64,000 nucleotides of DNA from Baekduia soli (GCF_007970665.1 NZ_CP042430.1:1922001-1986000); one strand, 5' to 3'. Shown: positions 16,518 to 25,643, numbered from the stretch's first letter. Numbers and translations: made by a program. The notes: generated by a model from the letters alone, not told the origin.

Positions 16518-17993
16518 TCAGCCGCCGGCGGCGGTGCGCTCGGCCAGTGCGACGAGCGTGCGGACCATGACGCCGGTCCCGCCCTTGGCGGCGTAGGGCT
16601 GCCCGGCGTCCCAGGCGGTGCCGCAGATGTCCAGGTGCGCCCACGGCACGCCGCCGGTGAAGCGGTGCAGGAACTCGGCCGCCGTCGAGGACGCGCCCGT
16701 GCGGGGCGGCGACAGGTTGGCCACGTCGGCCGTGCTGCCCTTGACGAGCTCGGCGAAGCGCTCGTGCAGCGGCAGCCGCCAGACGAGCTCGCCGGCGTCG
16801 CCGGCGGCGCGCTGCACCTCGGCGGCCCACGCGTCGTCGTCGGCCCACAGCCCGGAGTACACCTTGCCCAGCGTGCCGAGGATCGCGCCGGTGAGCGTCG
16901 CGACATCGACGAGGCGCTCGGCGCCCAGCGCGACCGCGTGGTGCAGGCAGTCGGCCAGCACGAGGCGGCCCTCGGCGTCGGTGTTGTCGATCTGCACGGT
17001 CAGCCCGGCGGCCGAGGTCACGACGTCGCCCGGCTTCATCGCGCTGCCGCCGAGCAGGTTCTCCACCGCGCCGACGACCGCGATCACCCGCACTCCGACG
17101 CCGAGCGTGGCGATGGCGTCCAGCGCCTCGAGCACCGCGGCGCCGCCGGTCATGTCGTACTTCATGTCGGGCATCGACGACGCGGGCTTGATCGACAGGC
17201 CGCCCGAGTCGAACGTGACGCCCTTGCCGACGAGCCCCAGCACGGGCACGCCCTCGCCGGCGCCCTCGGGCTCGTACCGCGCGACGATGAGCGCGGGCTC
17301 CTCGTCGCTGCCCCGCGCCACCGCGGCGAACGCGCCCATGCCGAGCTCGAGCAGGCCGTCGCGGCCGCGGACCTCGCAGGTCACCGCCGGGTGGGCGGCG
17401 GCGATGGCCTGCGCGCGGCGGCCCAGCGCGGTCGGCGTCATGTGGTTGGCCGGCGTGTTCTGCAGGTCGCGCGCGGCGTTGACCGCCCGGGCCACCACGG
17501 CCGCGCGCTCCGCGGCGGCGGCGCGGTCGTCGTGGTCGCTGACGATGAGCTCCTGCAGGCCGCGGTCGCCGCCGGCCGACTCGTCCTCGTCGTCCCCGGC
17601 GCCCTTGAACGCGGTGAAGCGGTAGGCCGCCATCAGCGTGCCCTCCACGAGGGCGCGCGCGGGGTGCAGGCCGTCGCGCAGCTTGTGCGGCAGCTCCCAG
17701 CACAGCACCCGCGCGCCGAGCTCGCGCGCCCGCCCGAGCGCGACGCCCGCCGCGGCGCGCAGGACCTCGTCGTCGAGGCGCTCGCGGGCGCCGAGCCCGA
17801 CGAGGATCCAGCGCTTGCCGACGGCGTGGGTGACGGCGACGTGGCGCGGCTGCGCGCGGGCCTCGCCGGCCTCCAGCAGCGCGTGCAGCGCGCCGTCGGG
17901 GTCGTGGTGGATCCGCTCGCCGGCGATCACGCCGACGACGACGGTGTCGGCCGCGGTGGACGCCGCGAGGTCGGTGGTGGCGGTCACGCGCAT
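16518..17993 (-). CDS. pepA: leucyl aminopeptidase (M17)
   Basis: 491 residues. The C-terminal M17 catalytic domain carries NTDAEGRL (337-344), with LGLVGKGVTFDSGGLSIKP, KYDMTGGAAVL, ENLLGGSAMKPGDV and ATLTGAILGTLG, which supply the two-metal site and the catalytic Lys and Arg. The N-terminal ~170 residues form the less conserved regulatory domain. It releases N-terminal amino acids from peptides in the cytoplasm. A TAGCCT hexamer lies 8 nt before the ATG (18002-18007, minus strand), predicting a near-leaderless mRNA. The downstream membrane-protein gene is 4 nt away. Confidence 0.95.
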   Translation of the reverse strand: MRVTATTDLAASTAADTVVVGVIAGERIHHDPDGALHALLEAGEARAQPRHVAVTHAVGKRWILVGLGARERLDDEVLRAAAGVALGRARELGARVLCWELPHKLRDGLHPARALVEGTLMAAYRFTAFKGAGDDEDESAGGDRGLQELIVSDHDDRAAAAERAAVVARAVNAARDLQNTPANHMTPTALGRRAQAIAAAHPAVTCEVRGRDGLLELGMGAFAAVARGSDEEPALIVARYEPEGAGEGVPVLGLVGKGVTFDSGGLSIKPASSMPDMKYDMTGGAAVLEALDAIATLGVGVRVIAVVGAVENLLGGSAMKPGDVVTSAAGLTVQIDNTDAEGRLVLADCLHHAVALGAERLVDVATLTGAILGTLGKVYSGLWADDDAWAAEVQRAAGDAGELVWRLPLHERFAELVKGSTADVANLSPPRTGASSTAAEFLHRFTGGVPWAHLDICGTAWDAGQPYAAKGGTGVMVRTLVALAERTAAGG

Positions 17994-18001
17994 GGCGGGC
18001 G

Positions 18002-18007
18002 AGGCTA
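18002..18007 (-). promoter_or_regulatory. -10 element TAGCCT before pepA
   Basis: TANNNT hexamer on the minus strand, ending 8 nt before the pepA ATG at 17993, with no room for a Shine-Dalgarno leader. It is one of many such sites in the window. Confidence 0.5.
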
Positions 18008-18053
18008 CTCGTTACCGTTGGGGGCCCGACCCACGAGCACCTCGAGAGGCCCC

Positions 18054-19238
18054 ATGCCCAAGACCGTCATCCTCGGCGCCGCACGCACCCCGATCGGGAA
18101 GCTCGGCGGCGGCCTGTCCTCCGTCGACGCGACCGAGCTCGGTGGCCTGGCGATCCGGGCGGCGCTCGAGCGCAGCGACGTCGATCCCGAGCAGGTCGAC
18201 CACGTCATCATGGGCCAGGTCCTGCAGGCCGGCCAGGGGCAGATCCCCTCGCGTCAGGCCCAGATCAAGGCGGGCATCCCCAAGGAGGTCTCCTCGGAGA
18301 CCATCAACAAGGTCTGCGCCTCGGGCCTGCGCGCCACGGTGCTGCTCGACCAGGCCATCCGCGCGGGCGACGTGCAGGTCGGCGTCGGCGGCGGGATGGA
18401 GTCCATGTCGGGTGCGCCCTACCTGCTGCCCCAGGCCCGGTTCGGCTACCGCATGGGCGACGCCCAGGCCCTGGACGCGATGGTCCACGATGGGCTGACC
18501 AACCCCTTCAGCGGCAAGCAGATGTTCGTCGAGGCCACGGAGACCAGCGCCGAGCTCGAGCTCACGCGCCCTGACCTGGACCGCTGGGCGCTGCGCAGCC
18601 ACGAGCGCGCGCTGGCCGCGATCGACGACGGCCGCATGGCCGACGAGATCGTCCCCGTCACCATCAAGGGACGCAAGGGCGACACGGTGGTCGAGGTCGA
18701 CGAGGGCCCGCGCCGCGGCTCCACGCTGGAGTCGCTGGCCAAGCTGCCCGGCCTGGTCGGCAAGGAGGGCTCGCACACCGCCGGCAACTCGCCCGGCGTC
18801 AACGACGGCGGCGGCGCGCTGGTCGTCGCCTCCGACGAATGGGCGCAGGCCAACGGCAAGACCGTGCTGGCCGAGGTCGTGGCCCACGCGCAGTTCGCCA
18901 ACGACTTCGCCTACCTGGCCACGACGCCGTCGGGCGCCGCGCGCAGGGCGCTGGAGAAGGCGGGCCTGCAGCCCGACGACATCGACCTGTGGGAGATCAA
19001 CGAGGCCTTCGCGTCGGTGACGCTGCAGTCCACGCGCGAGCTCAACCTCGACGAGGACCGCGTCAACGTCAACGGCGGCGCGGTCGCGCTCGGCCATCCC
19101 ATCGGCGCGTCGGGCGCGCGGATCCTCGGCGTCCTGGTGCACGAGCTGCGCCGCCGCGGCGGCGGGCTGGGCTGCGCGGCGATCTGCTCGGGCGGTGGGC
19201 AGGGCGACGCGGTGATCCTCCGCGTCCATGGCGGATAG
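18054..19238 (+). CDS. atoB: acetyl-CoA C-acyltransferase (thiolase)
   Basis: 394 residues. Thiolase signatures: nucleophile Cys88 in NKVCASGLRA, then GGMESMSGAPYLLP, the substrate-activating NEAFA, GGAVALGHPIGASGARI, and the second catalytic Cys in CSGGGQGDA. It condenses two acetyl-CoA or thiolyses acetoacetyl/beta-ketoacyl-CoA. ATG 18054 gives a family-typical N-terminus (KTVILGAARTPIGKLGG). It overlaps the HAD phosphatase gene by 11 nt and lies upstream of an acyl-CoA dehydrogenase, consistent with a fatty-acid or amino-acid degradation operon. Confidence 0.93.
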   Translation: MPKTVILGAARTPIGKLGGGLSSVDATELGGLAIRAALERSDVDPEQVDHVIMGQVLQAGQGQIPSRQAQIKAGIPKEVSSETINKVCASGLRATVLLDQAIRAGDVQVGVGGGMESMSGAPYLLPQARFGYRMGDAQALDAMVHDGLTNPFSGKQMFVEATETSAELELTRPDLDRWALRSHERALAAIDDGRMADEIVPVTIKGRKGDTVVEVDEGPRRGSTLESLAKLPGLVGKEGSHTAGNSPGVNDGGGALVVASDEWAQANGKTVLAEVVAHAQFANDFAYLATTPSGAARRALEKAGLQPDDIDLWEINEAFASVTLQSTRELNLDEDRVNVNGGAVALGHPIGASGARILGVLVHELRRRGGGLGCAAICSGGGQGDAVILRVHGG

Positions 19239-20031
19239 CGGGAACGGGCCCGCGCGGCCGGCCTCGCCCCCCGGGGGAGTGTCGGCCGCCTTCTTCGACC
19301 TGGACCGCACGCTCATGTCGGGCTCGTCGGGGTTCTTCTGGGCGCGCGCCGCGGCGCGCGCCGGGATGATCTCCCGGCGGCGCCTGGCCCTCGACGCGTG
19401 GGAGAACATCCGCTTCCGCCTGCGCGGCTCGACCGACGCGACGACCGATCGCGTCATGGTCCGCGTCGGCGCGATGCTGGAGGGCAAGCGCGTCGTGGAC
19501 TTCGACCGCCTCGGCCCGCAGGTGCTGGCCGGCGTGCTGCCGCGCCTGTACCCGCAGATGCTGCAGATCGCCTGGGACCACCAGGACGCCGGGCGCCCGG
19601 CCTACATCGTCAGCGCCGCCTCTCAGGAGACCGCGGCGATGATCGCCCACGTCCTGGGCTTCGACGGCGCGCTGGGGACGCCCCTGGAGCGCCGCGACGG
19701 CCGCTACACCGGCCGGCTGGCGGGGCCGTTCGCCTACCGCGACGGCAAGCCCCAGCTCATGCAGGAGCTCGCCGCGCGCGAGGGCATCGACCTCGCCGAG
19801 TCCTACGCCTACTCGGACTCGGAGTCCGACCTGCCGATGCTGCGCGCCGTCGGCCATCCCGTCGCGGTCAACCCGGACGGCGCGCTCGCGCGCGTCGCCC
19901 GCGAGGAGGGCTGGGACATCCTGCGCTTCGACCGCCTGGGCGGTCACCTCAAGATGCTCGGCGGGCTGACGGCGGCGGGCCTGCTGGGCGCCGTCGGCCG
20001 CACGGCCGTGCGCCGGGCGGGTCCCCGATGA
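19228..20031 (+). CDS. HAD-IB family hydrolase
   Basis: 267 residues. HAD motifs: FFDLDRTLM (nucleophile Asp24 and acid/base Asp26), VSAASQETA (motif II Ser), and YAYSDSESDLPML (motif IV acids). The four-helix cap lies between motifs I and II. The C-terminal basic hydrophobic tail (LLGAVGRTAVRRAGPR) may bind membrane. Family relatives are phosphoserine-phosphatase-like and in actinobacteria often co-occur with lipid genes; some are fused to acyltransferases. It overlaps the thiolase end by 11 nt and is followed after 16 nt by acyl-CoA dehydrogenase, so it belongs to the same operon. The substrate is unknown. Confidence 0.88.
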   Translation: MADSGNGPARPASPPGGVSAAFFDLDRTLMSGSSGFFWARAAARAGMISRRRLALDAWENIRFRLRGSTDATTDRVMVRVGAMLEGKRVVDFDRLGPQVLAGVLPRLYPQMLQIAWDHQDAGRPAYIVSAASQETAAMIAHVLGFDGALGTPLERRDGRYTGRLAGPFAYRDGKPQLMQELAAREGIDLAESYAYSDSESDLPMLRAVGHPVAVNPDGALARVAREEGWDILRFDRLGGHLKMLGGLTAAGLLGAVGRTAVRRAGPR

Positions 20032-20047
20032 CGAGGAGCAGCCGGCC

Positions 20048-21177
20048 GTGAGCCTGTCCGAGCTGGACGACGAGCAGCGCGAGATCCGCGACCTGGCGCG
20101 CCGCTTCGCCGACGAGGAGATCGCCCCGCACGCCGCGGGCTGGGACCGCGAGCACCGCTTCCCGCGGGAGGTGTTCGCGGCACTGGGCGAGCTCGGGCTC
20201 ATGGGGGCGTGCGTGCCCGTCGAGCACGGCGGGGCGGGCGCCGACTTCCTGTCCTACGTTCTCGTGCTCGAGGAGCTCTCGCGCGCCGACGCGGGCGTGG
20301 GCGTGACCGTCGCCGTGCACACCAGCGCCGGGACCCTGCCGATCCTGGCCCACGGCACGCCCGAGCAGATCGACCGCCTCGTGCCCGCGCTGGCCCAGGG
20401 CCACGAGATCGCCGCGTTCGCGCTGACGGAGTCGGGCTCGGGCTCGGACGCCGGGGCGATGCGCACCCGGGCCGACGACGAGGGGCGCGTGACCGGCACC
20501 AAGCAGTGGATCACCAACGGCTCGCACGCCCACACGTTCATCGTGTTCGCGAAGGACCCGGACAAGCCCTCGGCCTACCTCGTCCGCCGCGGCGCCCCGG
20601 TTTCTCCGTGACGCGCGAGGAGGAGAAGCTGGGGCTCAACTCCTCCTCGACGGCCGACCTCGCGTTCGACGGCACGCCCGGGGAGCGGCTCGGCCCGGCC
20701 GGCGGCGGCATGCGCGTCGCGCTCGCCACGCTGGACGGCGGGCGCATCGGGATCGCCGCGCAGGCCGTCGGCATCGCCCAGGCGGCGCTGGACGTCGCGG
20801 CGTCCTACGCGAAGGAGCGCCACGCGTTCGGCCGGCCCATCGGCGGGTTCGGCGCCATCCAGCAGAAGCTGGCCGACATGCAGACCGAGATCGAGGCCGC
20901 CCGCGCCCTGGTCTGGCGCGCCGCCCGGCTCAAGCAGGCCGGCCGCCCGCACACCGTCGAGGGTGCCCAGGCCAAGCTGTTCGCCTCCCGGGTCGCGCGC
21001 CACTGGACCGGGGAGGCGATCCAGGTCCTCGGCGGCTACGGCTACACCCGCGAGTTCCCGGTCGAGCGCTATTACCGCGACGCGAAGATCACCGAGATCT
21101 ACGAGGGCACGAGCGAGATCCAGCGGCTGGTCATCGCCCGCGCGCTGCTCGGCGACGCCGCGCGCGAGTCCGCCTAG
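20048..21177 (+). CDS. acyl-CoA dehydrogenase, apparent -1 frameshift near 20597
   Basis: Reading starts at GTG 20048 (GAGGAG upstream) and gives the N-terminal and middle acyl-CoA dehydrogenase domains ([52 protein letters not shown]). It then hits a stop at 20609-20611. The +2 frame continues without gap from [12 protein letters not shown] to the C-terminal domain ([20 protein letters not shown], then [20 protein letters not shown], with EGTSEIQ supplying the catalytic Glu). One missing C in CCCC at 20594-20597 explains it exactly. The joined product is ~376 residues, normal for the family. It is an FAD enzyme passing electrons to ETF, whose genes lie at 25.7-29.2 kb. A sequencing error is likelier than a true pseudogene because both halves are fully conserved. 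Confidence 0.88.
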
Positions 21178-21833
21178 GGCTCCACGAGCCCGCGGCGGAT
21201 GGCATAGCGCGTGAGCTGCACGCGGTCGCGCATCCCGAGCTTGGCGAGCACGTTCTCGCGGTGGCGCTCGACCGTGCGCGGGCTGATGGTCAGCAGCTCG
21301 GCGATCTGCTCGGTCGTGTGGGCCTCGGCCACGAGCTTGACGACCTCCTGCTCGCGCCGGGTGAGGACCTCGCCGTCGGTCTCCTCCCCGGCGGCGGCGG
21401 CGTCGAGGTGCTCGCGGATGATCGTCCGCACCGCGGGCGGGTACAGGAACGGCTCGCCGCGCAGCGCGGCCCGGCAGGCCTCGAGCAGGTCGCGGTCGGC
21501 GGCCGACTTGAGCACGTAGCCGGCGGCCCCGGCGTTGAGGGCCTCGAAGAAGTACTGGTCGGCGTCGTGCATCGAGAGCATCAGGACGCGCAGGCCCGGC
21601 CGGTGACGCAGGAGCTCGCGGGCGGCCTGCAGCCCGGTGCGACGCGGCATCGCGACGTCGAGGATCGCGAGGTCGACATCCTCGGCGAGGCCGAGTCGCA
21701 CGGCCTCGATCCCGTCCTGGGCCTCGGCGACGACCCGCAGGTCCGGCGCGGCGTCCAGCACATGGCGCAGGCCGCGCCGGACGAGCACGTGGTCGTCGGC
21801 GATGAGCACGCCCGCCACCAGCGGGACGCTCAC
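21174..21833 (-). CDS. NarL/LuxR-type response regulator
   Basis: 219 residues from GTG 21833. The receiver domain has ADDH acids near residue 12, phosphoacceptor Asp in [14 protein letters not shown], and [20 protein letters not shown] with AGYVLKSA supplying the conserved Lys. The C-terminal LuxR helix-turn-helix is [20 protein letters not shown], then [20 protein letters not shown]. It overlaps the histidine kinase end by GTGA, so kinase and regulator are translated together. The stop overlaps the convergent acyl-CoA dehydrogenase stop by 4 nt. Target genes are unknown; the system is probably autoregulated. Confidence 0.92.
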   Translation of the reverse strand: MSVPLVAGVLIADDHVLVRRGLRHVLDAAPDLRVVAEAQDGIEAVRLGLAEDVDLAILDVAMPRRTGLQAARELLRHRPGLRVLMLSMHDADQYFFEALNAGAAGYVLKSAADRDLLEACRAALRGEPFLYPPAVRTIIREHLDAAAAGEETDGEVLTRREQEVVKLVAEAHTTEQIAELLTISPRTVERHRENVLAKLGMRDRVQLTRYAIRRGLVEP

Positions 21834-22792
21834 GACCGCGCCCCCGCCACGGCGACGGGGACGGTGAGGCGCACCTCGGTGCCGCCCTGTGGGCCGGGCC
21901 CGACCACGAGCGCGCCGCCGGCCAGCATCGCCCGCTCGCGCATGCCCTGCAGGCCGGTGCCGGAGGCGCCGGGCGGGATCCCGCGCCCGTCGTCGCAGAC
22001 CACGAGCTCGAGCCGCCCGGCGGGGGCGCGGGCGACCAGCAGCACCTCGCGCGCGCCCGCGTGGCGCGCGACGTTGGTCAGCGCCTCCTGGGCGACCCGG
22101 TACACGACGAGCTCGACCTCGGGCGCGAGCGCCGGGAGCCCGGCGTCGAGCACGCGGCGCACGCGCACCTGGGCCCGGTCGGCCAGCGTCGAGGCCAGGG
22201 CCACGAGCGCGCCGCGCAGGCCGAAGTCCTCCAGCGCCTCCGGGCGCAGCCCGCGCGCGATCTCCCGCACGCCGTCGGAGGCCGCGCGCACCGCCTCGCG
22301 GGCAGCGGCGATCCGCTCGTCGCGGGCGCCGGGCTCCAGGTCCTCGATGCCCTGCAGCTCCAGCGCCACCCCGGTGAGCGCCTGGCCCACCTCGTCGTGC
22401 AGCTCGCGGCCGAGGCGCTCGCGCTCGCGCTCCTGGGCGGCGATCGCGGCGCGGGCGCTGGCCCGGCGCTCGTGCAGCAGCCGGCCGACCATCGCGTCGA
22501 AGGCCCGGGCGAGCGCGGCGACCTCGCCGGCGCCGGTGCGCGGGCCGTGGGGCGGGGCGGGGGCGAGCGGGTCGACGGCGGCCATCTCGCCCGCCAGCGC
22601 GCGCAGCGGGCGCAGCGTGCGGCGCATGGCGACCACGTTGACGGCCAGCGCCAGCGCGGTGCCCACGGCCAGGACGCCCGCCTCGCCGGCGGTGATGCGC
22701 GCGCTGATCGTCGCGGGGGAGGCGGCCAGGATCAGCGCGCCCACGAGCACGACGAGGGCGTTGCCGAGGACCACGCGCTGCAGCATCGTCAT
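21830..22792 (-). CDS. NarL-partner sensor histidine kinase (HisKA_3 type)
   Basis: 320 residues. Two N-terminal membrane helices with a very short extracytoplasmic part, then a HAMP-like linker (LRPLRALAGEMAAVDPLAP). The HisKA_3 dimerisation helix has the phosphorylated His in ERERLGRELHDEVGQALTG. The ATPase domain shows YRVAQEALTNVARHAGA (N box), VCDDGRGIPPGASGTGLQGM (G boxes) and GTEVRLTVPV. The tiny sensor loop suggests detection of membrane or intramembrane cues. It lies upstream of and overlapping the response regulator. Confidence 0.9.
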   Translation of the reverse strand: MTMLQRVVLGNALVVLVGALILAASPATISARITAGEAGVLAVGTALALAVNVVAMRRTLRPLRALAGEMAAVDPLAPAPPHGPRTGAGEVAALARAFDAMVGRLLHERRASARAAIAAQERERERLGRELHDEVGQALTGVALELQGIEDLEPGARDERIAAAREAVRAASDGVREIARGLRPEALEDFGLRGALVALASTLADRAQVRVRRVLDAGLPALAPEVELVVYRVAQEALTNVARHAGAREVLLVARAPAGRLELVVCDDGRGIPPGASGTGLQGMRERAMLAGGALVVGPGPQGGTEVRLTVPVAVAGARS

Positions 22793-22910
22793 GTCCCCAT
22801 GGTGGCGTGCCGGGGGCGTCACCGGGATGGGGAGTGGCGCCCATGGCGCCGGCGGTCCACGCGCCGGACCATGGAGTGCGTCCTGAACACCACGATCCCC
22901 AGGAGGCGCC

Positions 22911-23063
22911 ATGGCCGAGCAGCACCCTGACCCCACCATGCAGCAGACGACCGCCGAGGAGCGCGCGGCCGCACGCCGCGAGGAGCGCCGCGGCTGGATG
23001 ACGCTCACCGCGATCTTCGTCGCCGGCGCGATCATCGTCGTCATCGCCGCGCTGGCGACATAG
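22911..23063 (+). CDS. small single-span membrane protein (50 aa)
   Basis: ATG 22911 with AGGAGG at 22901-22906 just upstream. The 50-residue product has a charged N-terminal half (AEERAAARREERRGW) and one strong C-terminal membrane helix (LTAIFVAGAIIVVIAALAT). It sits 6 nt before the antiporter start and divergent from the sensor kinase. Its good ribosome site and sharply bipartite composition argue that it is real. It could be a small regulator or partner of the antiporter; that is inference from position alone. Confidence 0.6.
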   Translation: MAEQHPDPTMQQTTAEERAAARREERRGWMTLTAIFVAGAIIVVIAALAT

Positions 23064-23069
23064 CGCCGC

Positions 23070-24311
23070 ATGGAGGACGGAACGCTCCTGCTCGTCGTCG
23101 GCGCCCTGCTCGCCGGCGGCATCGTCGTCTCCCAGCTCGGGGACCGCCTACGGGTCCCCGGGCTGGTGCTCGTGCTCGGGCTCGGCATGGCGCTGGGCTC
23201 CGACGGGCTCGGCCTCATCCACTTCGACGACTACGGCCTCGCGCGCACCGTGGGCATCATCGCGCTGGCCCTCATCCTCTTCGAGGGCGGGCTGGCCGCG
23301 GGCCTGCCCGAGATCCGCCCGGTGCTGCGCCCCGCGCTCGCCCTCGCCCTGGTCGGCACGACGCTGACGGCCGTCCTCGCGGGCCTGGCCGCGTCGTGGC
23401 TGCTGGACCTCTCGCTGCTGGAGGGCATGCTCCTGGGCTCCATCCTGGCCGCGACCGACGGCGCGGCGATCTTCGCGATCCTGCGCGGCTCGACGCTGCG
23501 CCGCCGGGTCGCGCGCACGCTGGAGGGCGAGGCCGGCCTCAACGACCCCGTGGCCGTGCTGCTGGTCATCGGCTTCGGCTCCTGGATCACCACGCCGGGC
23601 TACGGCCCGGCCGACATGGCCGTGTCCTTCGTCGTCGAGCTCGGGGTCGGCGCGGTGGCCGGCCTGGCGATCGGCGCCCTGGGCGCCGCGCTGCTGCGGC
23701 ACGTCCCGCTCACCACCCCGGGCCTGTACCCCGTCGCCTCCATGGCGCTCGGCGCGATCGCCTTCGGCGCCGGCGACGCGCTGCACGGCTCGGGCTTCCT
23801 GTCCATCTACCTCGCAGGCCTCGTCCTCGGCGGCACCCAGCTCGCCCAGCTCGAGGCGATGGCCACCTTCCACGACGGCCTGGCGTGGGTGGCCCAGCTC
23901 GTCATGTTCCTCGTGCTCGGACTGCTCGTCTTCCCGGGCGACCTGCCCGGCGTCGGCGTGCAGGGCACCGTGCTGGCGCTCCTCGCCGCGGTGGTCGCGC
24001 GGCCGCTGGCGACGGTCGTCGCCACCACCGGGTCCGGCTTCGCGCTGCGCGAGCAGGCCGTGCTCGGGTGGGCCGGGCTGCGCGGGGCGGTCCCCGTCGT
24101 GCTGGCGACGTTCCCGGTGCTGGCCGGCGTTCCGCGCAGCGAGGAGTTCTTCGCGATCGCGTTCTTCGCGGTCCTGGTCTCCACGGTGCTGCAGGGCACG
24201 ACGTTCGAGGCGCTGGCCCGCCGGCTGGGCGTCACCACCGGGCAGGCGGCGCTGCCGGAGCGCCCGGCTGCGCCCGTCGCGCCACCGGTCCCCGTAGCAT
24301 CGCGGGCATGA
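23070..24311 (+). CDS. CPA1-family Na+(K+)/H+ antiporter, NhaP-type
   Basis: 413 residues with about 12 membrane helices. CPA1 marks: LALILFEGGLAAGLPEI, ATDGAAIFAILRG, EGEAGLNDPVAVLLVIGFGS (ion-binding Asp), and a conserved late segment GWAGLRGAVPVVLATFPVLA. It exchanges Na+ or K+ for protons across the membrane. No cytoplasmic TrkA-type regulatory domain follows; the protein ends in a short Pro-rich tail. The stop overlaps the start of the cupredoxin gene by ATGA, an unusual pairing that implies co-translation. Confidence 0.88.
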   Translation: MEDGTLLLVVGALLAGGIVVSQLGDRLRVPGLVLVLGLGMALGSDGLGLIHFDDYGLARTVGIIALALILFEGGLAAGLPEIRPVLRPALALALVGTTLTAVLAGLAASWLLDLSLLEGMLLGSILAATDGAAIFAILRGSTLRRRVARTLEGEAGLNDPVAVLLVIGFGSWITTPGYGPADMAVSFVVELGVGAVAGLAIGALGAALLRHVPLTTPGLYPVASMALGAIAFGAGDALHGSGFLSIYLAGLVLGGTQLAQLEAMATFHDGLAWVAQLVMFLVLGLLVFPGDLPGVGVQGTVLALLAAVVARPLATVVATTGSGFALREQAVLGWAGLRGAVPVVLATFPVLAGVPRSEEFFAIAFFAVLVSTVLQGTTFEALARRLGVTTGQAALPERPAAPVAPPVPVASRA

Positions 24312-24634
24312 AGAAGCTCATCGCCGCCGGCGCGGCCGCGGCCATCGCCGCCGGCGCCCTCGCCATCCCGGCCCTCGCGGCCACCCGCACCGTGTCCGTC
24401 AAGGACAACGTGTTCGTGGCCAAGTCGATCACGATCCGCAAGGGGTCGACGGTCCGGTGGGTCTGGAAGGGGTCCGCGCCGCACAACGTGACCGTGACCA
24501 AGGGGCCGGTGAAGTTCCGGTCCTCGACCAAGGTCAAGGGGTCGTACTCCAAGAAGCTCACGCGCAGGGGGACCTACACGATCCTCTGCACGATCCACGC
24601 CCCCGGGATGAAGATGACGATCCACGTGAAGTAG
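24308..24634 (+). CDS. secreted cupredoxin (plastocyanin-like)
   Basis: 108 residues. It has a Sec signal peptide (MKKLIAAGAAAAIAAGALAI, cleavage after AL-A near 25), then a single blue-copper domain. Predicted copper ligands are His59 (SAPHNV), Cys94 (LCTIH), His97 and Met101 (HAPGM). Such proteins carry electrons outside the membrane or buffer copper. Compared with plant plastocyanin the His/Met loop is short, more like amicyanin. It is translationally coupled to the antiporter by a 4-nt overlap and followed by two strong hairpins. Confidence 0.88.
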   Translation: MKKLIAAGAAAAIAAGALAIPALAATRTVSVKDNVFVAKSITIRKGSTVRWVWKGSAPHNVTVTKGPVKFRSSTKVKGSYSKKLTRRGTYTILCTIHAPGMKMTIHVK

Positions 24635-24640
24635 GCCGTT

Positions 24641-24670
24641 GCGCCCGGGCGCCCTCCGACGCCCGGGCGC
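24641..24670 (+). terminator. terminator hairpin after the cupredoxin gene
   Basis: GCGCCCGGGCG pairs with CGCCCGGGCGC (11-bp perfect stem, 8-nt loop), 7 nt after the stop at 24634. No U-tract follows. Confidence 0.7.
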
Positions 24671-24682
24671 GGTGGGACCCGG

Positions 24683-24720
24683 GCGTGGGTGGCTGGGGCG
24701 GAGCGCCCAGCCACCCACGC
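24683..24720. terminator. second long hairpin between convergent genes
   Basis: GCGTGGGTGGCTGGGGCG and CGCCCAGCCACCCACGC form a ~17-bp stem with one bulged G and a 3-nt loop. It lies between the rightward cupredoxin gene and the leftward gene ending at 24755, so it can act as a bidirectional terminator. Confidence 0.6.
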
Positions 24721-24754
24721 CGACGGCGCGAGCGACCACGGACGACCGCAAGCC

Positions 24755-24994
24755 TCAGCCCAGGTCGAGCTTGAGCTGACCCGTCGGGCGCAGCGGCCGC
24801 GTCCGCGGCTCGGAGTCCGGGGGGCCGGCCTCCTTGTAGACCGACAGCACGTCGCGGGGCGACAGCGGGCCGGCCGGCCGGCCGTCGCAGCGGTCGACCA
24901 TCAGGCGGCCCAGGCGCACGCCCGCCACCACCGCGTGGAAGCGCCCGGTCACGCCCCGGGCGAGGATCACATCGCCGACCTCGATCTCCGCCAT
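24755..24994 (-). CDS. hypothetical 79-residue protein
   Basis: Starts at ATG 24994; TAGGCT lies 10 nt upstream (25005-25010, minus strand). The first part looks like a small beta-barrel ([20 protein letters not shown], then [18 protein letters not shown]), and the C-terminus is a basic, Pro-rich tail ending GQLKLDLG. I do not recognise a family. A promoter-like hexamer and a terminator-like hairpin at its two ends support a real gene. Confidence 0.55.
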   Translation of the reverse strand: MAEIEVGDVILARGVTGRFHAVVAGVRLGRLMVDRCDGRPAGPLSPRDVLSVYKEAGPPDSEPRTRPLRPTGQLKLDLG

Positions 24995-25118
24995 CGTCGG
25001 AGGCAGCCTACCGGCGCGCGCGCTCGCGACCGGTCCGTGCCGGGGCGCCAGGACGCGCCGGCCCGCCCCGGAGCGGTACGATCTCGCGGCCTCCGGCCGG
25101 CCGGAAGGAGCCGCACTC

Positions 25119-25556
25119 ATGTCCGCATCCACCACTCAGCGCAAGATCCGCGTCGTCGTCGCCAAGCCTGGTCTGGACGGCCACGACCGGGGCGCCAAGA
25201 TCATCGCGAGGGCGTTGCGCGATGCCGGGATGGAGGTGATCTACACGGGGTTGCACCAGACGCCCGAGCAGATCGTCGAGACCGTCATCCAGGAGGACGC
25301 CGACGCGGTGGGCCTGTCGATCCTGTCGGGGGCGCACATGACGCTGGTGCCGCGGATCGTGCAGCTGCTGTCCGAGCAGGGCATCGACGACGTGCTGGTG
25401 ACGGTGGGCGGGACGATCCCCGCCGACGACATCGGCCCGCTCAAGGAGCTGGGGGTGGCCGAGGTGTTCACGCCCGGCGCGCCGACCCAGGCCATCATCG
25501 ACTTCATCCGGTCCGCCGTCGAGGCGTCGCGGGTGGACGGGGCACCGTCCGCCTGA
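25119..25556 (+). CDS. methylmalonyl-CoA mutase small (B12-binding) subunit
   Basis: 145 residues, only the cobalamin-binding domain. It has DxHxxG as D20-G-H22-D-R-G25, His22 being the lower axial cobalt ligand, then [10 protein letters not shown] and [11 protein letters not shown], the other nucleotide-loop motifs. Together with a separate catalytic subunit (not in this window) it forms methylmalonyl-CoA or a related acyl-CoA mutase, such as ethylmalonyl or isobutyryl type; the short stand-alone form cannot distinguish these. GAAGGAG at 25103-25109 is the ribosome site, and TACGAT (25077-25082) a likely -10. Confidence 0.9.
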   Translation: MSASTTQRKIRVVVAKPGLDGHDRGAKIIARALRDAGMEVIYTGLHQTPEQIVETVIQEDADAVGLSILSGAHMTLVPRIVQLLSEQGIDDVLVTVGGTIPADDIGPLKELGVAEVFTPGAPTQAIIDFIRSAVEASRVDGAPSA

Positions 25557-25612
25557 GCCGCCACGCCGGTCCGGTTGCACACCCAAGGAGCGGCAGGTGG
25601 CCCCGCGCCCGA

Positions 25613-25643
25613 TTGACTCGTCAGTCAACCCAGCCGGTACCAT
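25613..25643 (+). promoter_or_regulatory. promoter and palindromic operator of the etf operon
   Basis: TTGACT (25613-25618) and AGTCAA (25623-25628) form a 6-bp inverted repeat around CGTC. TTGACT also serves as a -35, with TACCAT (25638-25643) as -10 at 19-nt spacing. A repressor bound here would block the -35. A TetR-type fatty-acid regulator is a reasonable guess; none is adjacent. The following leader carries AGAGGAGGT at 25662-25670, the ribosome site of etfB. Confidence 0.5.

Noticed and set aside
24641-24720. A repeat array or CRISPR-like element from the two inverted repeats
   Set aside because: The two hairpins have different sequences, no spacer periodicity and sit between convergent genes, so terminators are the simpler reading.
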